Shown here: positions 8,608 through 17,409 of the stretch, in pieces
Numbering within the stretch: position 1 is the stretch's first letter
Layout of the letters: every line of letters starts with the position of its first letter
Source of the DNA: Methanoregulaceae archaeon UXB-2016
Lineage (GTDB): Archaea; Halobacteriota; Methanomicrobia; Methanomicrobiales; Methanospirillaceae
NCBI GenBank assembly: GCA_004332335.1
Contig: SISS01000028.1
Span: 1 to 62,017 of the forward strand
Direction of reading: 5' to 3'
Length of the DNA: 62,017 nucleotides
Translations under genes and position numbers: made by a program
Notes under the pieces: generated by a model
Told to the model about the DNA's origin: nothing
Database searches by the model: none
What the model saw: the letters and a program-made list of their open reading frames with translations, nothing else

Positions 8608-9224
8608 ATGCAGGACCGGGCCTTTGCCGTTGTGGTCTCCCTCTTCCTCCTCCTCCTCGGGACCGGGTGCGGCCTCGTCTTCTCCTACGGCCAGCCTGCG
8701 CTGATGCAGGAGCTGCAGGCTCATCTCGACCACTCCCCCCTGAACAGGACGTACACGGCCGTGGAGGAGACCGTGACACAGGGAGCCAGCATGCCGCCGG
8801 CCGGCGCCACGCAGGGCTTGCCGGGCTCAGGTTCGCCCGGGTTTCGGGCTCCCGGCGCTGCAGTGCTCATCCTGCTCGGCAACAACCTCCTGATCGCGGG
8901 CGCGCTCGCGTTCGGCTCCCGCCTCTTTGCACCGGCATACGCGGCAGCACTGACATCCTACATCCTCTTCCTGAACGGCGCGGTCACGGCCTCGATCTTC
9001 CTCGGGGCGGCCCTTCAGGCCTCGTTCCCCTTCGCCCTCGCCGCGATGGCGCCGCACGGGATCGTGGAGGGAGCCGGCATCGTCCTGGCCGGTGCGCTCG
9101 GGTATGTCTCGCTGATGGATCGCCGGATTCGGATCCTCACGTGGTTCGTCGTCGCGGTCGTGCCGCTGAGATCTCCCTCGGCGCCGGCCTGGAGGTCCTC
9201 GTGACCCCGTGCCTCGTCGGCTGA
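8608..9224 (+). pseudogene. SpoIIM/DUF95-family membrane protein with a C-terminal frameshift
   Basis: From ATG 8608 (TATA-like TTATATC about 25 bases upstream) the protein has an N-terminal membrane segment. It then shows the family core: LLGNNLLIAGALAFGSRL, SYILFLNGAV, and AAMAPHGIVEGAGIVLAG, which is the PHGIxE motif of SpoIIM-like proteins. Near 9166 the frame shifts. As called, the product ends RSPSAPAWRSS, whereas one base over the expected end appears (EISLGAGLEVLVTPCLVG, stop at 9222-9224). A single missing base explains the change. The last roughly 17 residues would be altered, so residual function is possible. The archaeal role of the family is not established. Confidence 0.75.
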
Positions 9225-9231
9225 CGGCTTC

Positions 9232-10561
9232 TCAGGCGAGGAGGCGCTCGGCGACGAGCTGCCGGTCCGCATCGACTACGAGCAGGTGCGAGGCACAGGA
9301 GACACAGGGGTCATACGCCCGGATCACGAGCTCGGCGAGCTGCCACGGCGCACCGGTGAGGGCGAGGCTGCAGGTGGGAAAGTTTCAGGTCGTGAGCACG
9401 AGCATCGAGAACGACTGCACGCGCAGGTTCTTCACCCTCACGATGTGGATGTTCGAGCCCCACGGCGCCTCGTTCACGGCCCACCCGACGGAGCCGTCCC
9501 CGGCGGGCACGCTCTCGGCCATGACCAGGTCGCAGGGGTTCAGTCGATCCAGGTGGGCGGTCAGCGCGTTCGCGTCCTGCATGAGCTCGAGCTGGCGGGC
9601 GACATTCTGGCCGATCGTGCCCGTCCGGCATAACCCTTGAGGCGTGCCCTCCGGGCTCGCGGGCCGACCTCGACCGGCTGGCCGTCGTAGAGGGGCACGC
9701 CGGTCGAGGACTCCATGGCCGGGCTCATGACCGAGCCCGTTGGCGTGGTTCCGCCGATCGGATAGGACAGGACCCCGACGTGATCTCACCCGCGCCCGAG
9801 TACAGGTGCAGAGGGGTCGCCTCCCGGCACCGGGACAGGTCCCAGCCCGGCGTCGCGTCAAGGCTCGAGGTTCCATAGACGGGGTCGGTCGCCATGTATC
9901 CCAGGGAGTGATACCCGAGCCTGGCCCGCAGGGCCACTTCGGCGTCGCCGACCCGGACTATTTCGCGCCGCTGGAAGTCCCGGAGCAGGGCGATCATGAA
10001 CTCTGCATGGTCGCGGGTAAGGGGCACGGCCTCCTTCGCGAGCTCCAGCATCTTCGCCCTCGCGCGGTGCGTGACGTTCGTGTACATGCCGCTGGCGATC
10101 TGGGTGATCTCCTGGCCGATCTCCCGCAGACGCTGTATCCTTCTGGCCACCATGCGAAACGGCTCCTCCGGGGAGAACGGGTTGATCTTCGTCTCTGTCC
10201 CGGGGATGTAGAGATCAGGGAGGATCATGAGGGAGTGGAGGGCGTGGCTGTTGAGCCGGTTCGCCGACTGCATGATCAGCCGCAGGATCCGGGCGTCCTC
10301 AGGGATCGTGCAGCCGATCGAGGCCTCCATCGCCTCGATTCCCGCAAGGAGGTGGGCCACAGGGCAGATCCCGCAGACGTGGGATGCGATCTTCGGCACC
10401 TGATCCATGCTCTTGCCGATTGAGAGTCGCTCAATGCCCCGCACGGGGGTGATCGAGAGCCACTCTCCGCGCTCGACAAGTCCTTCGTCATCGATCCGAA
10501 GGACGAGCTTGGAGCGACCCTCGTGCCGGGTGGTGGGGAAGATCTGGACGATCTTCGACGT
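9232..10561 (-). pseudogene. frhA: Decayed F420-reducing hydrogenase alpha subunit
   Basis: The first 230 codons match FrhA closely: PTTRHEG, SITPVRGIERLSIGK, the proximal NiFe-ligand motif VCGICPVAH, and LGYHSLGYMAT. The C terminus still holds the distal ligand motif DPCVSCASH. Lesions are many. The start codon position reads ACG (10559-10561). About a dozen residues are missing near SGMYTNV. Frames change near 9760-9780 and again near 9640. A TGA at 9385-9387 replaces the expected Trp in TTWNFPTC. In an active enzyme this subunit would carry the NiFe site oxidising H2 for F420 reduction. No FrhB, FrhG or FrhD gene is adjacent. A functional copy presumably lies elsewhere. Confidence 0.9.
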
Positions 10562-10696
10562 AGCCGTCTCCGTCGGGGTGCGCCCGGACCGGAGTCGATG
10601 GGCGCGATGGCTACCCAGAGGTCCCGACAAGAGGATTAAGGTTGGCGACGGGCCTCGGACGGACCGCCCCCCGGGCACCCCTGCCTGGGGTCGGCT

Positions 10697-11329
10697 TCAG
10701 TCGATCAGCAGCAATGCCATCGGGGTTGCACGCCCTTCGATCGGGAACCGGAGCGGCATCCCGGCCCGCTCGGCGGTCCGCTTCATGTTGATCCCGACCG
10801 CGTGCTCGGGGATGCGGGCCCGGGTGGGATGGCGGCAGATCCCGCTCTCCACGTTGCAGGTCTCGCAGAGGCGGCACGACCCGTTCACCAGCGCGAGGGC
10901 GAAGGTGAACCCCGCGTTGAACGCGGTCCTCTCGAGCTCGAGCATGACCGAGAGGATCTGCGGGCTGTCTTCGAAGTACTCTTCCCAGAACCGCGAGGCC
11001 TGCTCCCGCTGCTCCGGGGGCGACGACGGATCGAGCCAGGACCAGTAGAGCGAACGGAACACCTCCCGATCGGCCGTGGCCGGAGACTCGAACTTCACGA
11101 TCAGGGCGAAGCGGTATTCGCTCAGGATCTGCGAGAACTCCCCGGGCGTCGGGACGTGCGGCGGACAGGTCAGCTTCCGGCCGTACCCGAGGCAGCCGGT
11201 GCGGCATTTGAGTGTGACGTGGTGCTCGACCACGACCCACTCCGCCGGAATCACCTCCGCCTCGATGGCGCCGAGAGAGAGCGCGGTGGTGCGGAGCAGG
11301 TCGAACTCGTCGGTCCCGGGATGAGCCAT
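10697..11329 (-). CDS. DUF2284 domain-containing putative metal-binding protein
   Basis: A 210-residue Cys-rich protein with CRTGCLGYGRKLTCPPHVPTP in the first half and GSCRLCETCNVESGICRHP in the second, the pattern of DUF2284. Members are predicted to bind iron-sulfur or zinc and are common in anaerobes and methanogens; the reaction is unknown. Start ATG 11329 is preceded by AAGGATC, a usable ribosome-binding site, while the upstream in-frame ATG at 11410 gives an unlikely extension. It is divergent from the aldo/keto reductase gene, and a TATTTAACC box on the minus strand lies about 100 bases upstream. Confidence 0.85.
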   Translation of the reverse strand: MAHPGTDEFDLLRTTALSLGAIEAEVIPAEWVVVEHHVTLKCRTGCLGYGRKLTCPPHVPTPGEFSQILSEYRFALIVKFESPATADREVFRSLYWSWLDPSSPPEQREQASRFWEEYFEDSPQILSVMLELERTAFNAGFTFALALVNGSCRLCETCNVESGICRHPTRARIPEHAVGINMKRTAERAGMPLRFPIEGRATPMALLLID

Positions 11330-11427
11330 ATGATCCTTGGGGCATGCTGGAGGATGAACCTGCCCGAACATCCCCGCTGCACGGCATCCCGGAGCGAATC
11401 CGTTCGCCACGGAGAGAAAATGAGCAC

Positions 11428-11436
11428 GGTTAAATA
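11428..11436 (+). promoter_or_regulatory. TATA-like box for the aldo/keto reductase-TetR operon
   Basis: GTTAAATAG lies about 25 bases before the palindrome at 11454-11471 and 53 bases before the ATG at 11489, placing the transcription start inside the palindrome. Confidence 0.5.
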
Positions 11437-11453
11437 GGAGGGAGAAGTAGCAT

Positions 11454-11471
11454 TGACCGACCAGTCAATCA
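11454..11471. promoter_or_regulatory. Candidate TetR operator
   Basis: ATTGACCGACCAGTCAAT is an 18-base near-palindrome with 14 of 18 positions symmetric and perfect outer arms ATTGAC/GTCAAT. It sits at the expected transcription start of the aldo/keto reductase operon, whose second gene is a TetR regulator. The position suits repression by blocking initiation. Assignment to that regulator is inference. Confidence 0.5.
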
Positions 11472-11488
11472 AAAGGTAGTGTTGTCTC

Positions 11489-12733
11489 ATGCTGTACCGG
11501 AAAGTCCCCAAGACCGGCGACGAGCTCTCGATCCTCGGGTTCGGCTGTATGCGCCTCCCCTCTCGAACGGAGGGAGGGATCGATGAGGAACGAGCGATCC
11601 GGCAGATTCGCTCCGTGATCGACGCCGGCGTCAACTACGTGGACACCGCGCCGGCGTACCACATGGGAAAGAGCGAGAAGATCCTCGCCCGCGCCCTTGC
11701 AGACGGGTACCGGGAGCGGGTGCGGATCGCGACCAAGCTTCCGCCCTGGTCGGTCCACGCGCGGCAGGACATGGACCGGATCCTCGACGCGCAGCTCGCG
11801 ACCCTCGCCACGGATAGGATCGACTACTACCTCCTCCACTCACTCGGCCGGGCGAGCTGGGAGCGGATGCGGGCTCTCGGGGTGACCGGGTTCCTCGACA
11901 CGGCAAAGCGCGATGGCCGGATCCGGAACACCGGCTTCTCGTTCCATGGCAATCCCGCGGCCTTCCGCGAGATCGTGGACGCCTACGACTGGGACTTCTG
12001 CCAGATCCAGTACAACTACCTGGACGAGCAGAACCAGGCCGGCACGGCGGGACTCAGGTACGCGGCCGAACGGGGCCTGGCCGTGATGGTGATGGAACCC
12101 CTGCGCGGCGGCAACCTGGCCGGGGCCGTGCCCGATCCGGTCCGGGCGCTCTGGGAGACGGCGCCGGCGCGGCGGACGCCGGCCGAATGGGCGCTCCGGT
12201 GGATCTGGGACCACCCCGAGGTGACGGTCGTCCTCTCGGGGATGAACGACGAGGCGCACATCGCCGAGAACCTGCGGGTCGCGGACGAGGGCCTTCCCCA
12301 TTCGCTGAGCGAGGAGGAGCTCGCACTCGTCGAGCGCGTCCGGGAGACATACCACGCGCTGATGAAGGTCGGCTGCACGGGCTGCGGCTACTGCCTGCCC
12401 TGTCCGGCCGGGGTCGACATCCCCGGCTGCTTCTCGAGCTACAACGACTACCATCTCTTCCCCGGCGATCGCCGGATCACGAGGTTCGCCTATCTCGGCC
12501 GCCACGGAGGGCTGATGGCGGGGGTCTCGCATGCGGGCCTCTGCAAGGGGTGCGGCGCCTGCGAGCGGCGGTGCCCCCAGTCCCTGGCGATCCGCGACCG
12601 CCTGGGAGAGGTCTCGCGGGAGATGGGGGGCCCGATGCTCCGGGCCGTGCCCCTGTTGAAGGCGGGGCTCCGGTGCTGGAGCTGGGCGGGCCGCGCCCGC
12701 CGCCGCGTCTTAAGGACGAGGGCCGATGCCTGA
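11489..12733 (+). CDS. Aldo/keto reductase with C-terminal 4Fe-4S domain
   Basis: A 414-residue protein. Residues 1-290 form an aldo/keto reductase barrel with the catalytic elements NYVDTAPAYHMGKSE (Asp and Tyr), IATKLP (Lys) and YYLLHSLG (His). A C-terminal segment has two Cys clusters, CTGCGYCLPCPAGVDIP and CKGCGACERRCPQ, expected to hold 4Fe-4S clusters. This fused family is common in anaerobes and may reduce carbonyls using ferredoxin-type electrons; substrate unknown. A candidate operator overlaps its transcription start and a TetR gene follows 51 bases downstream, suggesting inducible expression. A close paralogue lies at 17410-18534. Confidence 0.9.
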   Translation: MLYRKVPKTGDELSILGFGCMRLPSRTEGGIDEERAIRQIRSVIDAGVNYVDTAPAYHMGKSEKILARALADGYRERVRIATKLPPWSVHARQDMDRILDAQLATLATDRIDYYLLHSLGRASWERMRALGVTGFLDTAKRDGRIRNTGFSFHGNPAAFREIVDAYDWDFCQIQYNYLDEQNQAGTAGLRYAAERGLAVMVMEPLRGGNLAGAVPDPVRALWETAPARRTPAEWALRWIWDHPEVTVVLSGMNDEAHIAENLRVADEGLPHSLSEEELALVERVRETYHALMKVGCTGCGYCLPCPAGVDIPGCFSSYNDYHLFPGDRRITRFAYLGRHGGLMAGVSHAGLCKGCGACERRCPQSLAIRDRLGEVSREMGGPMLRAVPLLKAGLRCWSWAGRARRRVLRTRADA

Positions 12734-12784
12734 TCCCGTTCCGAACCGGGGCGCCGCGACGATGCCATCGGCGCAGAGGCGTCG

Positions 12785-13375
12785 ATGAGCGCGGGCGCGA
12801 CCGACAAGGAGGAGGCGATCCTCTCGACGGCCCTCTCCCTCTTCACCTCCCGCGGGTTTCACGGAACCCCCACCTCCCTGATCTCGAAGGAGGCGGGCGT
12901 AGCCACCGGCACCCTCTTCTTCTACTTCCGGACGAAAGAGGCGCTGATCGACACGCTCTACCGCACGATCAAGACCGAGGCGGCCGTGGCCCTCCGGGAC
13001 GGGCTCGATGGCGAGCCGGACGTGGAGGCGAGGCTCCGCCGGGTCTGCCGCAACTACCTGGGCTGGGGCCTGGCCCATCCCGAGAAAGTCCGGTTCATGG
13101 GGCAGTTCGCCCACTCGCTCGTCGTCTCGAAGACCGTCCGCGACGAGGGGCTTTCGCTCTTCGCCTTCGTGATCGAACTGCTGGGAGAGGGGCGGCGGAT
13201 AGGGCTGATCTCCGGAGACGACGACGAGCTCGTCCTTCACATGATCGTCGGCGGCCTCGACGGCCTGCTCGAGGTCCTGATGAAGACGGACGAGCCGACC
13301 CGGCGGGAGCTCCTGCTCGACCGCGGACTCGGACTTCTCTGGAACGGGATGGACGGGCGGCCGGGCCGGGGCTGA
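12785..13375 (+). CDS. TetR/AcrR family transcriptional regulator
   Basis: A 196-residue protein with an N-terminal TetR helix-turn-helix (residues about 8-55: AILSTALSLFTSRGFHGTPT, ATGTLFFYFRTKEALIDTLY) and a variable helical ligand-binding C terminus. It directly follows the aldo/keto reductase and is probably cotranscribed with it. The palindrome at 11454-11471 is the best candidate for its binding site, which would make the operon autoregulated. The ligand may be a substrate or electrophile handled by the reductase; that is inference. Confidence 0.9.
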   Translation: MSAGATDKEEAILSTALSLFTSRGFHGTPTSLISKEAGVATGTLFFYFRTKEALIDTLYRTIKTEAAVALRDGLDGEPDVEARLRRVCRNYLGWGLAHPEKVRFMGQFAHSLVVSKTVRDEGLSLFAFVIELLGEGRRIGLISGDDDELVLHMIVGGLDGLLEVLMKTDEPTRRELLLDRGLGLLWNGMDGRPGRG

Positions 13376-13400
13376 GAAGGGCCCGACGCCCGACGCCGGC

Positions 13401-14882
13401 TCAGTGGTTCTGACCGGTGCACTCGAAGTCGATGAAGCCCCGGTACGGATCGGTCGAGACGAGGCGGACCCGAACCCGGTCGCCGACCGAGAGGCCGGCC
13501 TCGCACGCAGTTACGCGCCCCTCGACCGGCGGTGCGACGAGCCGGACCCAGGTGCCCTTGGGCGATGCGCCCGTGACGAGCGCATCGAACTCCTCGCCGA
13601 TCCGGCCCCGGAGAAGGAGGGCCGCGGCCGCCTTCCGCACGAAGCGTTCGACCTTCTTGGCCGCCTTCTCGCGGTCCGAGAGATGCTCGGCGATCTGATC
13701 GAGCTCGTGCGGCGTGTACGGGGCCCGCGCTCGGGCGAGGACCGCCTTGACCGTCCGCTGGTTGACGATATCCACGTACCGCCGGTTCGGTGCGGTCGCA
13801 TGGGTATAGTCGCCGAGGGCGAGGCTGAAGTGCCCCTCGGGCTCGCCCTCGGAGGAGAGCCGGACGTACTCCCCCGGCCCGAGCAGCTTGATCACGGCCA
13901 GGGAGAGATCGGGGAATCTCTCGGGATCGGCCGCTCTCCGCCGGTCGAGGAAGTCGGCGAGGGCGTGGACATCCGGGTCGGGCGGCAGTGCAATGTGATG
14001 GCGGGCCGCGAGGTCGACGATCCCCTCCCAGTACTTCGGGACCCGGACCACGCGTTCGATCATCGGAACGCCGGCCGCCCCGAGGAAGGCGACCATGGTC
14101 CGGTTCGCCCCGATCATGAGCTCCTCGATCAGGAACCGCGCCTCGTTCGGTTCGACGAGCGCAAGCTCGCGCACGGTATCGCCCTCGAGGACCGGCTCGG
14201 CCTCGATCGTCACCAGGTCGAGCGCACCGGTGATGCGGCGGTGCTCGCGCATGCGGACGATCGTCTCGTGCTGGAGTCGGAGCTGGGCCTCGAGCCCGGG
14301 AACCCTCGCAACCGCGTCGGGGAGACCCTCCCTTCCCTCGAACCAGGCGCCGATCTCCTCGTAGACGAGCTTTGCATGGTTCCGGACCCGGGCCGGATAG
14401 ACCGTCCCGCTCCGGGTGCTCCCGTCGGGGAGGACCGCGTACTCGATCACGACGGCCATGCGTTCGCCGTCGGGGAGGAGGGAGCTGATCCCCTTGCTGA
14501 GGCGGTCGGGGATCATGGGATAGGTCTCGACTCCCGTGTAGACCGAGGAGCCGTTCCCGGCCGCGTGCCGATCGGTCGCGCTCCCCTTCGGGACATAGAG
14601 GTCGACATCGGCGATCGCGACGCGGACCAGGGTCTCGCCGTCCGGGCCCGGCTCGCAGTACTCGAGCTGGTCGAGGTCCTGGGAGTCCCAGTTGTCGATC
14701 GACGACCAGAGCAGGGAGGTCGGGTCGCTGGCCCGCAACTCCCCGCCGGGCGGGTGGGAGGGATCGATCGCGTCGACCTCGGCGAGGACCGAGCGCGGGA
14801 ACCGGGACTCGAAGCCGTACTGCTCCATGGCCCTGCGGGCGATGGCGTGCAGATCGACATGGCGTTGTCCGTTCATGGTCAT
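13401..14882 (-). CDS. RNB-domain (RNase II/R-like) exoribonuclease
   Basis: A 493-residue protein with the RNB catalytic domain: AIDPSHPPG, RVAIADVDLYVPKGSATD (Asp-rich metal site), an EELMIGANRTMVAF segment, and LGDYTHATAPNRRYVDIVNQR, the hallmark of the RNB C-terminal active site. The C-terminal about 70 residues look like an S1/OB RNA-binding fold (GRVTACEAGLSVGDRVRVRLV). It lacks the long N-terminal cold-shock domains of bacterial RNase R. It should degrade RNA 3'-to-5'. A TATA-like box at 14901-14911 supports a leaderless start at ATG 14882; ATG 14876 is also possible. No exosome subunit is seen in the window. Confidence 0.9.
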   Translation of the reverse strand: MTMNGQRHVDLHAIARRAMEQYGFESRFPRSVLAEVDAIDPSHPPGGELRASDPTSLLWSSIDNWDSQDLDQLEYCEPGPDGETLVRVAIADVDLYVPKGSATDRHAAGNGSSVYTGVETYPMIPDRLSKGISSLLPDGERMAVVIEYAVLPDGSTRSGTVYPARVRNHAKLVYEEIGAWFEGREGLPDAVARVPGLEAQLRLQHETIVRMREHRRITGALDLVTIEAEPVLEGDTVRELALVEPNEARFLIEELMIGANRTMVAFLGAAGVPMIERVVRVPKYWEGIVDLAARHHIALPPDPDVHALADFLDRRRAADPERFPDLSLAVIKLLGPGEYVRLSSEGEPEGHFSLALGDYTHATAPNRRYVDIVNQRTVKAVLARARAPYTPHELDQIAEHLSDREKAAKKVERFVRKAAAALLLRGRIGEEFDALVTGASPKGTWVRLVAPPVEGRVTACEAGLSVGDRVRVRLVSTDPYRGFIDFECTGQNH

Positions 14883-14900
14883 TGATAGAGATCCGCTCGC

Positions 14901-14911
14901 GGTATTAATGC
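14901..14911 (-). promoter_or_regulatory. TATA-like box for the RNB exonuclease gene
   Basis: On the minus strand GCATTAATACC lies about 20-30 bases before ATG 14882, consistent with a leaderless transcript. Confidence 0.45.
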
Positions 14912-15040
14912 CTCGTGCACGGATGCGGCATGAAGAAAGAACGATAGTATCGGGCAACGTAATTTTCGTCGTCGACCCGGTACCGGCGAACGGCCGGAGC
15001 TGACGGAGCCCGCACCGAGCAGGCGGGGACGGAGGAGAGG

Positions 15041-15533
15041 ATGACGGAGATTCGGCGGCTGATCGATGTGATCCCGCGCCCGGAAACCGACCCGGCGTCC
15101 GTCGAGACGGCCTCGGCGATCGCCCGGCGGATCGACCAGGCCCCGATGGTCTTCCCGATTCTCGAACCACATATAGTGGGAATACCTGTAGTCTGCTTCG
15201 AGCTGCTGGTCACGGCGGTGGCCACGTACGAGGACGTCGGTCGAAACTGGCTCCTCTCCCTCGGCAGCATGCCGCCCTTCACCCTGATCGACCTGAAGGG
15301 GATCGACCACTCCCACGACGTCCTCACGCGCATGGCCGCGTCCGAGGACGAGGGCGCCAAGGCGGACCGGGAACTACCTCCACGAGCACTTCATCTCCGC
15401 GGGGAAACCCGGCTGCAAGAGCGGAAAAGGGTTCTGCTGGTACCCCGACCTCGCGTTCGAGCCGGAACGGGTTCCTCGAGCGGGGCCTGCGGGACCGGGG
15501 GGCCCTACCACGACGGGGGAGGGCTATCCCTGA
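15041..15533 (+). pseudogene. Remnant of 3-hydroxyacyl-CoA dehydrogenase (C-terminal part)
   Basis: The first frame reads LIDVIPRPETDPASVETA and VATYEDVGRNWLLSLGSMPPFTLIDL, resembling the interdomain and C-terminal region of 3-hydroxyacyl-CoA dehydrogenases (EDVDxAxxLGxxxPxGPF). Near 15360 the frame is lost; one frame over continues NYLHEHFISAGKPGCKSGKGF and a WYPD motif, the family's C-terminal signature, to a TGA at 15531-15533. The N-terminal NAD-binding Rossmann domain is missing and the middle (VGIPVVCFE) is degraded. The intact enzyme acts in fatty-acid beta-oxidation or butyrate-type pathways, unusual for a methanogen, so this may be a decayed acquired gene. Confidence 0.7.
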
Positions 15534-15639
15534 GATCCCGGACAGTCCGGACGGGGCGTAGCCGGCAGACCTGAGCTCCCTTTATGTATCATGCCGATGG
15601 TCTTTCATCCGATGGCGGGAGGTCCCGCCCGGAGGGTGG

Positions 15640-16824
15640 ATGACAAAGAGGACCGTGAAGGATGTCGACGTGGCCGGAAAGCGGGTCCTCGTCCGGGTCG
15701 ACTTCAATGTACCCCAGGATGAGCAGGGAGGCATCAGCGACGACTCCCGCATCCGCGCCGTGCTGCCGACCATCGAGCACCTGCTCGAGCAGCATGCGCG
15801 GATCATCGTCTGCTCCCATCTGGGCCGGCCCGGGGGGGTAGTGGACGAGTCGCTCCGCCTCGCCCCCGTCGGGCGCCGGCTCGCAGAGCTCCTGGGCCGG
15901 CCCGTGACGGCTCTCGCCGACTGCATCGGCCCCGAAGTCGAGGCGGCCGCGGCGGGCATGCGGGCCGGCGAGGTCGTGCTCCTCGAGAACCTGCGGTTCC
16001 ATCCCGGCGAGGAGGCGAACGACCCCGGCTTTGCCGTGGCTCTCGCCCGCCCGGCGGACCTCTTCGTCAACGATGCGTTCGGCGCAAGCCACCGGGCCCA
16101 CGCCTCGATCGTGGGCGTGCCACGGCTCCTCCCGGCGGTAGCGGGGCTCCTGATGGAGCGGGAGCTCGACGTCCTCTCGAACCTCCTCGGCGACCCCGAA
16201 CACCCGTTCGGCGCCGTGATCGGCGGGGCGAAGCTCAGCTCCAAGCTCGGGATGCTGGAGAGCATCGTCGGGAGGGTGGACCACCTGCTGATCGGAGGGG
16301 GCATGGCCGCGACCTTCTTCCGGAGCCGGGGCCTGAACACGGGCCGCTCGCTCGTGGAGGAGGGGCGGCTCGAGGCCGTCCGCCGGCTCGAGGACGAGGC
16401 CCGGGCCCGCGGGGTGCGGCTGCTCCTGCCGTCGGACGTGGTCGTCACGGAACGCCTGGACGGGGAGGACGGGGGCCGCACGGTGCCGGCGGAGGCGATC
16501 CCCGACGGCTGGGCCATGGCCGATATCGGCCCCCGGAGCATCGCGGCATTCTCGGAGGCACTCGCCGGGTGCCGGACCGTCTTCTGGAACGGCCCGATGG
16601 GGGTCTTCGAGCAGCCGGCGTTTGCCGTGGGCACCCGGGCGATCGCGGCGGCGCTGGCCCGGCTCGGGGGCGTGACCGTGATCGGGGGCGGCTCGACGGC
16701 CGAGGCCGTGACCGAGTTCGGGCTCGCAGACCGGATGACCTTCGTCTCGACCGGCGGCGGGGCCTCGCTCCAGTTCCTGGCCGGCGAGGAGCTGCCTGGC
16801 GTCGCGGCGCTGCCCGAGCGGTGA
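15640..16824 (+). CDS. pgk: Phosphoglycerate kinase
   Basis: A 394-residue enzyme that interconverts 1,3-bisphosphoglycerate and 3-phosphoglycerate with ATP. It shows the N-terminal RVDFNVP signature, SHLGRP substrate loop, LLENLRFHPGEE, FVNDAFGASHRAHAS, and C-terminal nucleotide-binding segments (FWNGPMGVFE, GGGSTAEAV, STGGGASLQFL). The wording of the N terminus resembles bacterial-type enzymes; in a methanogen it serves gluconeogenesis. ATG 15640 follows a GGAGGGTGG ribosome-binding site. The gene is monocistronic in this window. Confidence 0.95.
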   Translation: MTKRTVKDVDVAGKRVLVRVDFNVPQDEQGGISDDSRIRAVLPTIEHLLEQHARIIVCSHLGRPGGVVDESLRLAPVGRRLAELLGRPVTALADCIGPEVEAAAAGMRAGEVVLLENLRFHPGEEANDPGFAVALARPADLFVNDAFGASHRAHASIVGVPRLLPAVAGLLMERELDVLSNLLGDPEHPFGAVIGGAKLSSKLGMLESIVGRVDHLLIGGGMAATFFRSRGLNTGRSLVEEGRLEAVRRLEDEARARGVRLLLPSDVVVTERLDGEDGGRTVPAEAIPDGWAMADIGPRSIAAFSEALAGCRTVFWNGPMGVFEQPAFAVGTRAIAAALARLGGVTVIGGGSTAEAVTEFGLADRMTFVSTGGGASLQFLAGEELPGVAALPER

Positions 16825-16941
16825 GGGTCCGGTCGGATTGCCGCAGTACGTGAGAGGGTCACATCCCGGGGGCACAGTCCGCCCCCATGTACATCGCTGA
16901 AGGCGGATAGGTTCATCAGCTCCGACGGAAGAAGGAGCCGC

Positions 16942-17361
16942 ATGGAACTGAGGGAGAAGATCCTGGACGTGGTCCGTGGACCGCACGTCGCGGCCGTGGC
17001 CACGGTCGACGACCGGGGCGCGCCCGCGGTCCGGCACATGGTCCTCGCGGGCCAGGACGACCTGACCTTCGTCGGCGCGACCCGGGCCGGCTCGAACAAG
17101 GTCGCGCACCTCCGGCGGACACCGTATGCGGCGATCGCGATCTGGTCTTTGAAAGAGTTCACGGACCCGTACGTCCAGATGCAGGCGATCGGCGGGGTCC
17201 ACGAGGACCGCGAGACGAAGGTGCGGTACTGGAACCCGATGTGGGAGCAGCGCTATGGGTCGGTCGACAGCCAGGAGTTCGTGGTCCTCGTCTTCCGGGC
17301 CGACGAGGTCGAGTATTACGACCCAAAGGCGGTGATCCAGCCGGAGATCTGGCGACGGTAG
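16942..17361 (+). CDS. Pyridoxamine 5'-phosphate oxidase-like FMN-binding protein
   Basis: A 139-residue split-barrel flavin protein: AAVATVDDRGAPAVRHM at the N terminus, SNKVAHLRRTPYAAIAIW in the middle and VLVFRADEVEYYDP at the C terminus. It belongs to the PNPOx-like, general-stress-protein-26-like group that binds FMN or F420 and reduces small molecules. ATG 16942 has an AAGGAG site shortly upstream. It is convergent with the redox operon at 17410-19641 and shares its theme of flavin-linked reductases. Ends with TAG. Confidence 0.8.
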   Translation: MELREKILDVVRGPHVAAVATVDDRGAPAVRHMVLAGQDDLTFVGATRAGSNKVAHLRRTPYAAIAIWSLKEFTDPYVQMQAIGGVHEDRETKVRYWNPMWEQRYGSVDSQEFVVLVFRADEVEYYDPKAVIQPEIWRR

Positions 17362-17409
17362 GAGCCTCGTCGTCCCGTTGACCGGGGTGGCGCACCCGGT
17401 AACGGTCCG

